A stretch of DNA of 38,445 bases from NCBI GenBank assembly GCA_017540585.1, contig JAFYAT010000029.1, positions 1-38,445 on the forward strand, in the 5' to 3' direction. Shown one piece after another: positions 31,575-38,445 of this stretch. A model generated the notes under the pieces. The model made no database searches. It was not told the DNA's origin and saw nothing but the letters and a program-made list of their open reading frames with translations. A program made the position numbers and the translations under genes. The stretch comes from Bacteroidaceae bacterium (GTDB lineage: Bacteria; Bacteroidota; Bacteroidia; Bacteroidales; Bacteroidaceae). Every line of letters begins with the position of its first letter. Within the stretch, counting starts at the first letter, position 1.

Positions 31575-32778
31575 TACATTCAGCAACATAGAGGCTGCCC
31601 TCGAGGATTTCCGTCAAGGCAAATTCGTCATAGTGGTAGATGATGAGGACCGTGAAAACGAAGGTGACTTTATCACAGCAGCAGAACTCATCACACCTGA
31701 AAAGGTAAACTTCATGCTCCGTGAAGGTAGAGGCGTACTATGCGCACCTATCACCATATCCAGGGCAAAGGAACTTGAACTGCCACATCAGGTAGAGGAC
31801 AACACATCCATGCTCGGCACTCCTTTCACAGTCACAGTTGACAAACTGGAAGGATGTACAACAGGTGTGAGTGCCAAGGACCGCGCAGCCACAATACAAT
31901 GGCTATGTAACCCTGACGCCAAGCCAACAGACTTCGGACGACCAGGTCACATCAACCCTCTCTATGCCCAGGACAACGGAGTGCTCCGTCGTTCAGGTCA
32001 CACAGAGGCTGCCATTGACCTTGCACGTCTTGCAGGACTCAAGCCAGCAGCCGCGCTCATAGAGATACTCAATCCTGACGGCACAATGGCACGTCTTCCA
32101 GAACTCATGAAGAAAGCAGAGGAGTTTGACATCAAACTCATCCAGATAAAAGACCTCATCGCTTACCGTCTCCAGCAGGAGAGCCTCGTGGAAAAGGGAC
32201 AGGAAGCAGACATGCCAACGGCATACGGACACTTCCACATCATTCCTTTCCGTCAGAAGAGCAACGGACTCGAGCACATCGCACTTATCAAGGGTACATG
32301 GAAGAAGGACGAGCCTGTACTCGTTCGCATGCACTCAAGCTGTGCCACTGGCGACATCTTCGGAAGCCAGCGTTGTGACTGTGGAGAGCAGCTCCACAAG
32401 TCCATGGAACTTATCGAGAAGGAAGGCAAGGGCGCCGTAGTTTATCTCATACAGGAAGGTCGTGGCATAGGCCTCATGAACAAGATTGCCGCATACGTAC
32501 TTCAGGAAAGAGGCGACGACACAGTGGATGCAAATATCCACCTCGGCTTCGACCCAGACCTCCGCGACTACGGAGTAGGTGCACAGATTCTTCGTGAACT
32601 TGGTATCGGCAAGATACGTCTCCTCACCAACAACCCAACCAAGCGTGTAGGACTTGAAGGCTACGGACTGGAGATAGTAGAGAATGTCCCTATCGAGATA
32701 ACACCTAACAAGTATAACGAACGCTACCTCCACACAAAGAAGGAGCGCATGGGACATACACTACATTTTACAAAATAA
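31564..32778 (+). CDS. ribBA: Bifunctional DHBP synthase / GTP cyclohydrolase II
   Basis: RibBA supplies both branches of riboflavin synthesis: the N-terminal RibB domain makes dihydroxybutanone phosphate from ribulose 5-phosphate, and the C-terminal RibA domain opens GTP. The 404-residue protein has RibB motif [11 protein letters not shown] (26-36) and [14 protein letters not shown]. RibA carries the zinc ligands Cys260, Cys271 and Cys273 in [19 protein letters not shown] and the GTP-site motif [11 protein letters not shown]. It starts inside the permease gene (11-bp overlap), so it is translated from the same message; no FMN riboswitch has room here. Confidence 0.96.
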   Translation: MANNTFSNIEAALEDFRQGKFVIVVDDEDRENEGDFITAAELITPEKVNFMLREGRGVLCAPITISRAKELELPHQVEDNTSMLGTPFTVTVDKLEGCTTGVSAKDRAATIQWLCNPDAKPTDFGRPGHINPLYAQDNGVLRRSGHTEAAIDLARLAGLKPAAALIEILNPDGTMARLPELMKKAEEFDIKLIQIKDLIAYRLQQESLVEKGQEADMPTAYGHFHIIPFRQKSNGLEHIALIKGTWKKDEPVLVRMHSSCATGDIFGSQRCDCGEQLHKSMELIEKEGKGAVVYLIQEGRGIGLMNKIAAYVLQERGDDTVDANIHLGFDPDLRDYGVGAQILRELGIGKIRLLTNNPTKRVGLEGYGLEIVENVPIEITPNKYNERYLHTKKERMGHTLHFTK

Positions 32779-32810
32779 AACAAGAACAAACAAATAACAA
32801 AACAACAAGT

Positions 32811-34004
32811 ATGGAAATCCTTTCAGATCGTCTCAACAGACTTTCCCCATCTGCTACACTCGCAATGTCGCAGAAGAGTTCAGAACTCAAGGCTCAAGGT
32901 GTAGATGTAATCAACCTCAGTGTCGGCGAACCTGACTTCAACACACCTGACCACATCAAGGCAGCTGCCATCAAGGCAGTAGAAGACAACTGGAGCCGCT
33001 ACAGCCCAGTACCTGGTTATCCAGAACTCAAGAATGCCATCGTGGCAAAGCTTAAGAACGAGAACGGCCTTGACTACAAGCCATCACAGATTCTCTGCTC
33101 TAACGGTGCAAAGCAGTCTGTTTGTAATGCCATCATGGCTCTCGTGAACGCAGGCGACGAGGTTATCATACCTGCTCCATATTGGGTATCATACCCACAG
33201 ATGGTTCTCCTCGCTGAGGGTACTCCTAAGTTCATCGACGCTCCTATCGAGCAGGACTTCAAGATTACACCTGAACAGCTTGAGGCAGCCATCACTCCTA
33301 AGACTCGTGCTCTCATCCTCTGTTCTCCATCTAACCCTACAGGTTCAGTATATTCAAAGGAAGAACTCGAGGCTCTCAAGAACGTGCTCCTCAAGCACGA
33401 GCGTGTAATGATTATTGCAGACGAGATATACGAGCACATCAACTACGTAGGCAAGCATGCTTCAATGGCTTCTTTCGACGACATCAAGGACCGTGTGGTA
33501 CTCATCAATGGTGTGTCAAAGGCATACGCAATGACAGGATGGCGTATCGGGTTCATCGCAGCTGCCGAATGGGTAGTTAAGGGATGTAACAAGCTTCAGG
33601 GACAATACACATCAGGTCCATGCTCTGTATCACAGAAGGCAGCCGAGGCAGCATTTGCTGGTGACCAGCAGTGTGTAGAGGACATGCGTCTTGCTTTTGA
33701 GCGCAGAAAGAACCTCATCGTCAAGCTTGCTAAGGAAATACCAGGACTTGAGGTCAACATGCCACAGGGAGCGTTCTATCTTTTCCCTAAGTGTTCAAGC
33801 TTCTTCGGCAAGTCAGCTGACGGACGCAAGATTAACAACTCTACAGACCTCGCCATGTACCTCCTCGAGGTAGGTCACGTAGCCACAGTAGGCGGTGACG
33901 CCTTCGGCTCACCTGAGTGCTTCCGTATGAGCTACGCCACTTCAGACGAGAACATCATCGAGGCAATGAAGCGTATCAAGGAATGTCTTGCTAAGCTCAA
34001 ATAA
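32811..34004 (+). CDS. aspC: Aspartate aminotransferase (class I)
   Basis: This PLP enzyme moves the amino group between aspartate and 2-oxoglutarate, linking the GOGAT product glutamate to aspartate and so to asparagine and DAP synthesis in this window. The 397 residues show class I motifs: INLSVGEPDFNTPDHIK, the NPTGSVYSKEEL motif, ADEIYEHINY, and the PLP lysine in NGVSKAYAMTGWRIGF (Lys237). The final part has SYATSDENIIEAMKRI. It is most like the type Ib aspartate aminotransferases of Bacteroidetes. Other substrates are possible for this family. It starts 32 bp after ribBA and ends in a region of strong hairpins. Confidence 0.92.
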   Translation: MEILSDRLNRLSPSATLAMSQKSSELKAQGVDVINLSVGEPDFNTPDHIKAAAIKAVEDNWSRYSPVPGYPELKNAIVAKLKNENGLDYKPSQILCSNGAKQSVCNAIMALVNAGDEVIIPAPYWVSYPQMVLLAEGTPKFIDAPIEQDFKITPEQLEAAITPKTRALILCSPSNPTGSVYSKEELEALKNVLLKHERVMIIADEIYEHINYVGKHASMASFDDIKDRVVLINGVSKAYAMTGWRIGFIAAAEWVVKGCNKLQGQYTSGPCSVSQKAAEAAFAGDQQCVEDMRLAFERRKNLIVKLAKEIPGLEVNMPQGAFYLFPKCSSFFGKSADGRKINNSTDLAMYLLEVGHVATVGGDAFGSPECFRMSYATSDENIIEAMKRIKECLAKLK

Positions 34005-34063
34005 AGAATGAGTAATTAGTAATGAGTAATTAGTAATAACTAAGCACTCATACACATAACAAT

Positions 34064-34133
34064 AGCCGTTTTAGAGCATAATTGGCATGAAAGCCAATTA
34101 TAACAAACTCTAAAACGGCTTATTTTTAATTTA
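34064..34133 (+). terminator. Nested-hairpin terminator after aspC
   Basis: AGCCGTTTTAGAG (34064-34076) pairs with CTCTAAAACGGCT (34108-34120). Inside it ATAATTGGC (34078-34086) pairs with GCCAATTAT (34093-34101). A T-rich tract (TTATTTTTAATTT) follows, so this is a good terminator for aspC; A-rich upstream bases would also allow it to act on the opposite strand. AATGAGTAATTAGTAATGAG-like repeats (34010-34038) precede it. Confidence 0.8.
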
Positions 34134-34199
34134 TCAAAACATTGTAGATTAATTCGTTCTGTAAACTGAAACACATTTCTTTAACAGAAGTATAAAAAC

Positions 34200-34275
34200 A
34201 AACATGTCACTTTCCACTCGTAAACATGATAGTTACGAAACGGAAAGTGGCATGTTATATTACATAAGTATCATA
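34200..34275. terminator. Long hairpin after aspC (dispersed repeat, copy 2)
   Basis: AACATGTCACTTTCC (34201-34215) pairs with GGAAAGTGGCATGTT (34242-34256) with one T-G wobble, and an inner arm CGTAAAC / GTTACG adds to it. It is the second copy of the hairpin at 13445-13520, again between converging genes. The single stem difference keeps the RNA pairing. Confidence 0.7.
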
Positions 34276-34311
34276 GAAACATTTTACAAAGACCAAAGCA
34301 CAACTTAACTT

Positions 34312-34617
34312 TTACAACTTTCGTTGCATTTTTGGAAGCTGATCTAATATCACAGTTTCCAATGGATAATTTGTACGACAGCTGTCTATATATTCCTTTG
34401 TAACTTTCGGAAAAGATGTTGCATCCTTGTTATCTGAGTATTCTGAACAAATGACAAATGCTTCGCCCCTAACATTTATATCTTTCGCAACTGCCTCACT
34501 TTTATGTTTCAATGTAAGATGACGATAACGACTTAATGCTTTAATGTCATAAACTGTATGTTCATCTAAATTATTGTCATGATAGCCTTCTGTATACTTA
34601 TGTTCGTCTAAAATTTA
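34312..34617 (-). pseudogene. 5'-truncated gene remnant
   Basis: Reading leftward from 34617 there is an open frame of about 100 codons that begins right after a TAA and has no in-frame ATG; the only possible start is a TTG at 34512, giving 66 residues (MKHKSEAVAKDIN... ending QLPKMQRKL). The upstream part reads sensibly too (DEHTVYDIKALSRYRHL), which suggests the tail of a once longer protein whose 5' part is gone. The family was not recognised. It sits downstream of the fimbrillin gene, between it and the aspC terminators, in AT-rich DNA. Confidence 0.5.
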
Positions 34618-34647
34618 ATTATAGCCAAATAGATAAGCAAATACCAT

Positions 34648-36240
34648 TTATTTACATACAGGTCTTATGGCATTACCATCAAATCGACAGTTTGAATCAT
34701 CTATCATTAATTCTTCCTCAAAATGTTCGCCTGGCTTATCCCATTCTTCTTCATCATCTGCCCATGTGAAACCAGATAATACAAAATTACGATTTGAATC
34801 TTTCTTATTCAAAGTTGAAGACTGATAGCTAAAGAATCCATCCAAAAAATAATTCACATCAGGCCTTATTACTGTATAAAATCCTGTAAATGGCATGATA
34901 ATATAATTACCATTTTTACCAATTACCTTTAAATAAGTCGAATATAATCTTGTATATGGATCTGTAACAACCAATTGCCATTCACATTCTTCATATAATT
35001 CTTTTAATTCTTCTATAGTTGGCATACGCCATTTTGAGCCCCAATTCTGTGTTGCTGCATCATCCTCTGGCAACAAAGTAGTTAAACCATCACCAATAAA
35101 TTTATTTCCAGAATACCATGAAGAAGCATAATCACCATCATCATAAGTATATTTGGTAAAATTCATTTTTATAATATCGCTTAAACGGAAGCGAACAGAC
35201 CCGTACTTATAATTATTTTCTTTATCAGGACTCCAAGGAAGGGTCTCGCCCCATGCAAAATAGCGACTTCCCTTTCCATCGAGACTTTTTGCTCCAACAT
35301 TCATTGTTGCCCACTTCGTACCGGAAGGGAGACCAAGGTCAATGGCTACATGTTCACCAGCATACTCTGGCGCAATAGTCCATCTATATGCATATCCTGC
35401 CTTCATATCCTTTGGGGTGTAACTTGTTTCATAGCACTTACCATCCTTCGTTTCAACAGTAATATCAACAGGACGGCTGTCTCTTGGCAACATCGCAACA
35501 TAAAGCAAGACCTTCTCTCCTGCTTCAACTTTTGTACCGTTCTTCACTCCAAGCTCAATCATTGATGACTTGTGAACAGAAACAATTGAACGATTACAAA
35601 TGTTCATTTTCGCTTTATCTACAAAAACTGTTTCATGTTGCTTGTCAAAGATAATGACATTCGTGATAACGGCATCTTCTGGTAGGGTCACTTCAAGTTG
35701 TACAACAGAAGTAACATGCTTGAAATTAAAGACAATATCACCTTTATCGGGAGCAGTTGCAATAGTACACATATAGTCATAATTCTTGCCAATGTGGTCA
35801 AGATTATTATAGCCTACCTGTACCTGTCCCGTCATATCTACAGGTATCTCATCATATTTTGTGTCAGATGTCAGTTTACCGTTATAAGGATAGTATGCTG
35901 CGTATGTTGCTCCCGAACGGATTTGCCATCCAGCACCATCAAATGTTGCAACATGTCCGTCACCTTTACTGCTACGCTCCAAACGCTTATATGCTTGCGG
36001 GCCAGAATATGGTATAATCGGAAACACTCCGATTGTCTCATCGTTATCCCAACTGAACTTTATTGAATTGTTCGTGTATGTCAGGTTTGTCCTTGTCACC
36101 TCTCCATCATATATATATGGAGACACATTGACTATTGCATGATGTTCAGTTTCTTCCGTCAATATATCAGTAACATCTTCAGTACCTGAGCATGAAGCAA
36201 TAAGCACAGACAAAAGCAAAAGGGATTTGTTCAGCTTCAT
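34648..36240 (-). CDS. Fimbrillin-like lipoprotein with C-terminal FISUMP-like domain
   Basis: The 530-residue protein starts with a lipoprotein signal peptide (MKLNKSLLLLSVLIASC, Cys17) followed by acidic residues. About residues 35-295 are fimbrillin-like: a beta-rich region with ATFDGAGWQIRSGATYAAYY, typical of Bacteroidales pilin and pilus-tip proteins. From 299 a second domain begins with DLGLPSGTKWATMNVGA, contains YFAWGET and KWRMPTIEELKELYEEC, and ends NAIRPVCK. This is the pattern of the Fibrobacter succinogenes major paralogous (FISUMP) type domain, often found at the C-terminus of surface proteins. The arrangement suggests a pilus tip or surface adhesin; this is inference. A 57-aa small ORF ends one base before its ATG, so both are likely translated together. 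AT-rich and accessory in feel. Confidence 0.85.
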   Translation of the reverse strand: MKLNKSLLLLSVLIASCSGTEDVTDILTEETEHHAIVNVSPYIYDGEVTRTNLTYTNNSIKFSWDNDETIGVFPIIPYSGPQAYKRLERSSKGDGHVATFDGAGWQIRSGATYAAYYPYNGKLTSDTKYDEIPVDMTGQVQVGYNNLDHIGKNYDYMCTIATAPDKGDIVFNFKHVTSVVQLEVTLPEDAVITNVIIFDKQHETVFVDKAKMNICNRSIVSVHKSSMIELGVKNGTKVEAGEKVLLYVAMLPRDSRPVDITVETKDGKCYETSYTPKDMKAGYAYRWTIAPEYAGEHVAIDLGLPSGTKWATMNVGAKSLDGKGSRYFAWGETLPWSPDKENNYKYGSVRFRLSDIIKMNFTKYTYDDGDYASSWYSGNKFIGDGLTTLLPEDDAATQNWGSKWRMPTIEELKELYEECEWQLVVTDPYTRLYSTYLKVIGKNGNYIIMPFTGFYTVIRPDVNYFLDGFFSYQSSTLNKKDSNRNFVLSGFTWADDEEEWDKPGEHFEEELMIDDSNCRFDGNAIRPVCK

Positions 36241-36241
36241 G

Positions 36242-36415
36242 TTAGTCTATGTTTGTAGTTGGTAAATTCATTTGTCTCTCACGACTTCCAAACTGGAAGT
36301 CTTCACCAGCAGCCTTGCCACCGCCATTATTGTTACTACCAGCAAGGATTGACGTTCTCAACTTTGAAGATGATACAGTCACACAAGGACTGTGATAATT
36401 TTTGTTTGTATTCAT
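36242..36415 (-). CDS. Small protein coupled to the fimbrillin gene
   Basis: A 57-codon frame opens at ATG 36415 (MNTNKNYHSPCVTVSSSKLR), continues with the glycine-rich centre TSILAGSNNNGGGKAAGEDF, and ends QFGSRERQMNLPTTNID. The TAA is separated from the fimbrillin ATG by one base, a classic coupling arrangement. It has no signal peptide or membrane segment. The pattern, a short start, a xxLAGSxxxGGG middle and a polar tail, resembles small uncharacterised proteins seen before surface-protein genes in Prevotella and relatives, as far as I recall; the function is unknown. It could be a leader peptide, a regulator or a secreted peptide. It is too short for standard gene calling and easily missed. 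Confidence 0.65.
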   Translation of the reverse strand: MNTNKNYHSPCVTVSSSKLRTSILAGSNNNGGGKAAGEDFQFGSRERQMNLPTTNID

Positions 36416-36436
36416 TTTTTATTGTATTTTTTGTTT

Positions 36437-36470
36437 ATCTTGGATGCAACAATTATGTTGCATCCAAGAT
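36437..36470. promoter_or_regulatory. Perfect hairpin between the two fimbrillin-type genes
   Basis: ATCTTGGATGCAACA (36437-36451) and TGTTGCATCCAAGAT (36456-36470) form a perfect 15-bp stem with an ATTA loop, 41 nt past the stop of the upstream lipoprotein gene and 21 nt before the small ORF. On the minus strand A-rich sequence, not U-rich, follows it, so it is not a standard terminator. It may be an RNA-processing or stability element within a shared transcript. T-rich bases flank it on the other side. Confidence 0.65.
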
Positions 36471-36511
36471 GTTAATTATATGTGTATGCGCATGCAAGAC
36501 ATACTATTTTT

Positions 36512-37447
36512 CTATAAAGATGGGCAGTCTGTTGTCCATTCTGTACATTCTACATTATATCCATATCCTGACTTCATTTCTATTGAAGGGAATAATACCG
36601 TAGAATACAATTCTTCACCATTTGTCTTTGTCACCTTAATATAGAATTCTCCAGTAGTAACAGGATAAGATGTCAAATAGAAATAATGTTCATCGCCATT
36701 TAATAACAAGCTACTCAGATTCAAAGGAAGAGAATCTACCTTTTCCGAAGCAAGGTTAACATATTCTCCAAAAGTATTATAGCAATCATAAACAACATAC
36801 TTATAGAAGACATCTTTACCCTCTGCATTTACCAATTCAATAGTAGAATATCTTCCCTCTAAATTCTCAACATATAAGCAGATAACCGAACTATATGAAT
36901 GAAGAGATAATTTACTTGGCAAGTTCTTTCCATCATAAACAAACACATCAGAAAAATAAAAATTCTTTTTTCCTACATAATCTTTACCAGCAAAAGTACT
37001 TTCAAACTGGTTGTCATAATAGCAATAAATCAAGCTTGCATGATAATCCTCGAAATAAGGATAATACAGGACATACTTTTTACCACGTTCCATTTTGGAT
37101 CTAACGTTATTATCAAATTTAAATTGGTTCTTTAGCTTACTCGTACCAGAATCAAAAACTTCATTAATGGAACACAAAGGAATATTAACAGAGCGATCAT
37201 CCAAGCAACAGATACCAAATCGATCTCCCTTCGTAAAATAAAAGTCGAAAGGATCTTCATCATCGTAACAGTCGCCAAAACTGGCACGTGTGTCCAATGC
37301 ACCTTCAAACACATAAGGCACATACTCGAATTGAACACATACAGAGTCGCTTGTTATTTCATTAACAGCGACATCAAAGTCATTCACATCATCGGAACAT
37401 GATGCAAAAATGGTCAATACCATGATTGAAAAAAGTAATTTTTTCAT
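36512..37447 (-). CDS. Fimbrillin-like lipoprotein
   Basis: The open frame runs to 37501, but ATG 37447 gives a clean lipoprotein signal peptide (MKKLLFSIMVLTIFASC, Cys17) followed by acidic SDDVNDFD, so a 311-residue precursor is preferred. The mature protein is beta-rich, with FKFDNNVRSKMERGKKYVLY and YYPY near the middle, echoing the fimbrillin pattern of the gene that follows, and no second domain. The end reads SGYGYNVECTEWT, similar to the KAGYAYRWTI of the neighbour. It probably forms part of the same surface structure, perhaps as a stalk or anchor subunit; this is inference. Its promoter at 37724-37754 lies about 270 nt upstream, leaving a long leader. Confidence 0.8.
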   Translation of the reverse strand: MKKLLFSIMVLTIFASCSDDVNDFDVAVNEITSDSVCVQFEYVPYVFEGALDTRASFGDCYDDEDPFDFYFTKGDRFGICCLDDRSVNIPLCSINEVFDSGTSKLKNQFKFDNNVRSKMERGKKYVLYYPYFEDYHASLIYCYYDNQFESTFAGKDYVGKKNFYFSDVFVYDGKNLPSKLSLHSYSSVICLYVENLEGRYSTIELVNAEGKDVFYKYVVYDCYNTFGEYVNLASEKVDSLPLNLSSLLLNGDEHYFYLTSYPVTTGEFYIKVTKTNGEELYSTVLFPSIEMKSGYGYNVECTEWTTDCPSL

Positions 37448-37538
37448 ATAAAAATATTTTTTGATAAAATGTCTTGCAATAGCTGTGCATGCAACAAACA
37501 CAATCTAAAACAGCTACCACAAAATGTATATATTGAGA

Positions 37539-37673
37539 TTATGTATTAAGTTTTTTACTACATATTTTAATGAAATAAGCGAATGTCCCGATAACTCTTT
37601 CTGTCATCGAAGCATAACAATTCATTATGTTATAAATAATTTTCATCTTCCAAATAATTGTTTTTGGGGACAT
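37539..37673 (-). CDS. Possible 44-aa leader ORF
   Basis: In the long leader between the promoter and the fimbrillin-like lipoprotein, an ATG at 37673 opens a 44-codon frame (MSPKTIIWKMKIIYNIMNCY, ending FIKICSKKLNT). It is basic and mildly hydrophobic. No family was recognised. AT-rich DNA makes chance frames common, so this is a weak call; the position before a fimbrillin gene parallels the small ORF at 36242. An inverted repeat TGTCTC/GAGACA (37674-37705) precedes it. Nothing else is visible between 37448 and 37538. Confidence 0.25.
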   Translation of the reverse strand: MSPKTIIWKMKIIYNIMNCYASMTERVIGTFAYFIKICSKKLNT

Positions 37674-37723
37674 GTCTCTAAACTTCACAAGGGGCGGAGA
37701 CACAGTATTGTTCAAAACGGCTG

Positions 37724-37754
37724 CAAAGGTACAACATATTTCCTTTCAAACAAA
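37724..37754 (-). promoter_or_regulatory. Promoter of the fimbrillin locus (shared box, copy 2)
   Basis: On the minus strand TTTG (37754-37751), a 19-bp spacer and TACCTTTG (37731-37724) match the Bacteroidetes consensus. Thirty bases are identical to the lipoprotein promoter at 14414, and both are preceded by a CTCAACTTTTTT-like word. Start site near 37715. Confidence 0.8.
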
Positions 37755-37848
37755 CATTTCAGATAAAAAAGTTGAGAATAAATGAATTTACTACTTCACC
37801 ATAAACACATAAGAAAGTAAAAAAAGTAAAATCAAGGAACAGCAGGCA

Positions 37849-38199
37849 TTAGACAAATTCAGAACCTCTAAAACGGCCAAGCATATCTATCGTTGACTTT
37901 AGTTTATCGACATCAGACACAGATAGTTCAACATTATATATAGAGAAATTTCTATCAGAATAGCGATAGTAACACCTCTTGCCTTCTATAGGGTACGCTT
38001 CTATAGGTGCATGATAAAACTCACGCATTTCTTTTATGTCATAGTTCAATGTGCGCTTACTTATCGTAGAAACACCTTCATATGACAGGTTCTCATTCAC
38101 TTTATCTAATAGGTCATCAATTTCAAACTTCCTATTAAAGTTACCAAAGCACCTGTCAAGAATACGATATCGTAATTGAGCGTTTTTATTTTTTGCCAT
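37849..38199 (-). CDS. Truncated WYL-family regulator (HTH part only)
   Basis: The 116-residue protein matches the N-terminal part of Bacteroidales WYL-type transcription regulators: MAKNKNAQLRYRILDRCFGN, a winged-helix region with TISKRTLNYDIKEMREFY, and YYRYSDRNFSIYNVELSVSD leading to LKSTIDMLGRFRGSEFV, where it stops. Full homologues are about 300 residues and continue into the WYL ligand-sensing domain, which is missing here and not found in the following 90 bp. It is therefore a 3'-truncated gene or a stand-alone HTH. If stable, it might still bind DNA without ligand control. A -7 box precedes it. It is adjacent to the fimbrillin locus and reads in the same direction. Confidence 0.7.
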   Translation of the reverse strand: MAKNKNAQLRYRILDRCFGNFNRKFEIDDLLDKVNENLSYEGVSTISKRTLNYDIKEMREFYHAPIEAYPIEGKRCYYRYSDRNFSIYNVELSVSDVDKLKSTIDMLGRFRGSEFV

Positions 38200-38228
38200 T
38201 TTTTGGTATTACATTTTGATGTTTGTAG

Positions 38229-38236
38229 CAAAGATA
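38229..38236 (-). promoter_or_regulatory. Promoter -7 box for the truncated regulator
   Basis: TATCTTTG on the minus strand (38236-38229) fits TAnnTTTG, 30 bp before the start. No clear -33 element. Confidence 0.55.
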
Positions 38237-38321
38237 CTTACTTTATTCGAATTATAGGAAACATCATTCAATTTTATCAACAAAGAAATTTTTACACAAA
38301 ATAATTCGAACTGTATGGTTG

Positions 38322-38329
38322 TAGTTTTG
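38322..38329 (+). promoter_or_regulatory. Possible rightward promoter box near window end
   Basis: TAGTTTTG fits TAnnTTTG and points right, diverging from the truncated regulator. No good -33 box 19-20 bp upstream was seen. It would serve the partial gene at 38413. Confidence 0.4.
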
Positions 38330-38412
38330 CACAAAGGTGCATATTAAAAAAACAGTCAAGAACTTTTCTCACTGACCAGCGGGAAGTAAACAGAACAAAA
38401 ACAAGAAAAAAC

Positions 38413-38445
38413 ATGTTTTTTTTGATTTTATTTGGTTTTTACCAT
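38413..38445 (+). CDS. Start of a rightward gene, cut by the window
   Basis: ATG at 38413 opens a frame that runs to the last base (MFFLILFGFYH). Short Bacteroidetes proteins that begin MFFxxxFG, some with zinc ribbons, are known, but eleven residues cannot identify it. It is supported only by the upstream promoter-like box. Confidence 0.3.
   Translation, partial: MFFLILFGFYH

Overview
The window looks like chromosomal DNA of a Bacteroidales bacterium, most likely Prevotella or a close relative. Evidence: promoters of the Bacteroidetes type (TTTG, 19-20 bp, TAnnTTTG), type III glutamine synthetase, the DapL route to meso-diaminopimelate, the purH-mreBCD-mrdA-rodA order, a GldH lipoprotein beside a PSP1-domain protein, fimbrillin-like lipoproteins, and AATTGATAATTG-type and GGGTGGGTC-type intergenic repeats. 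These assignments come from reading the sequence and known family motifs; no database search was run.

Left block (589-13425, + strand) is nitrogen and amino-acid metabolism: dapF and dapL (last two steps to meso-DAP), glnN (GSIII), gltB-gltD (GOGAT) and asnB. The 480-bp gap before gltB holds an array of 22-bp tandem units and a GC-rich segment able to fold into nested hairpins, one with a GCAA tetraloop.

Middle block (13649-29536, - strand): an orphan lipoprotein, then (in transcription order from high to low coordinates) purH (cyclohydrolase domain only), mreB, mreC, mreD, mrdA and rodA, followed by a separately promoted PSP1/RicT-like gene and gldH with a strong terminator. Further right are tRNA-Met(CAT), a Cof-type HAD phosphatase, a helix-hairpin-helix protein, an NSS-family sodium symporter, a VanZ-like protein, a CYTH protein and prfB (RF2, without the usual programmed frameshift). 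GC-rich inverted-pair repeats lie in the gaps, sometimes touching the stop codons.

Right block (29697-34004, + strand): an LptF/LptG-family permease overlapping ribBA, then an aspartate aminotransferase. From about 34005 to the end the DNA is AT-rich and looks accessory: hairpin terminators, a decayed gene, two fimbrillin-like lipoproteins, a 57-aa small ORF ending one base before one fimbrillin, a short HTH protein that seems to lack its WYL domain, and the first codons of a rightward gene.

The least explained items are the small ORF coupled to the fimbrillin gene, the gltB leader with its tandem array, a 30-bp promoter box shared by two surface-lipoprotein loci 23 kb apart, and two copies of a long hairpin at the convergent ends of asnB and aspC.
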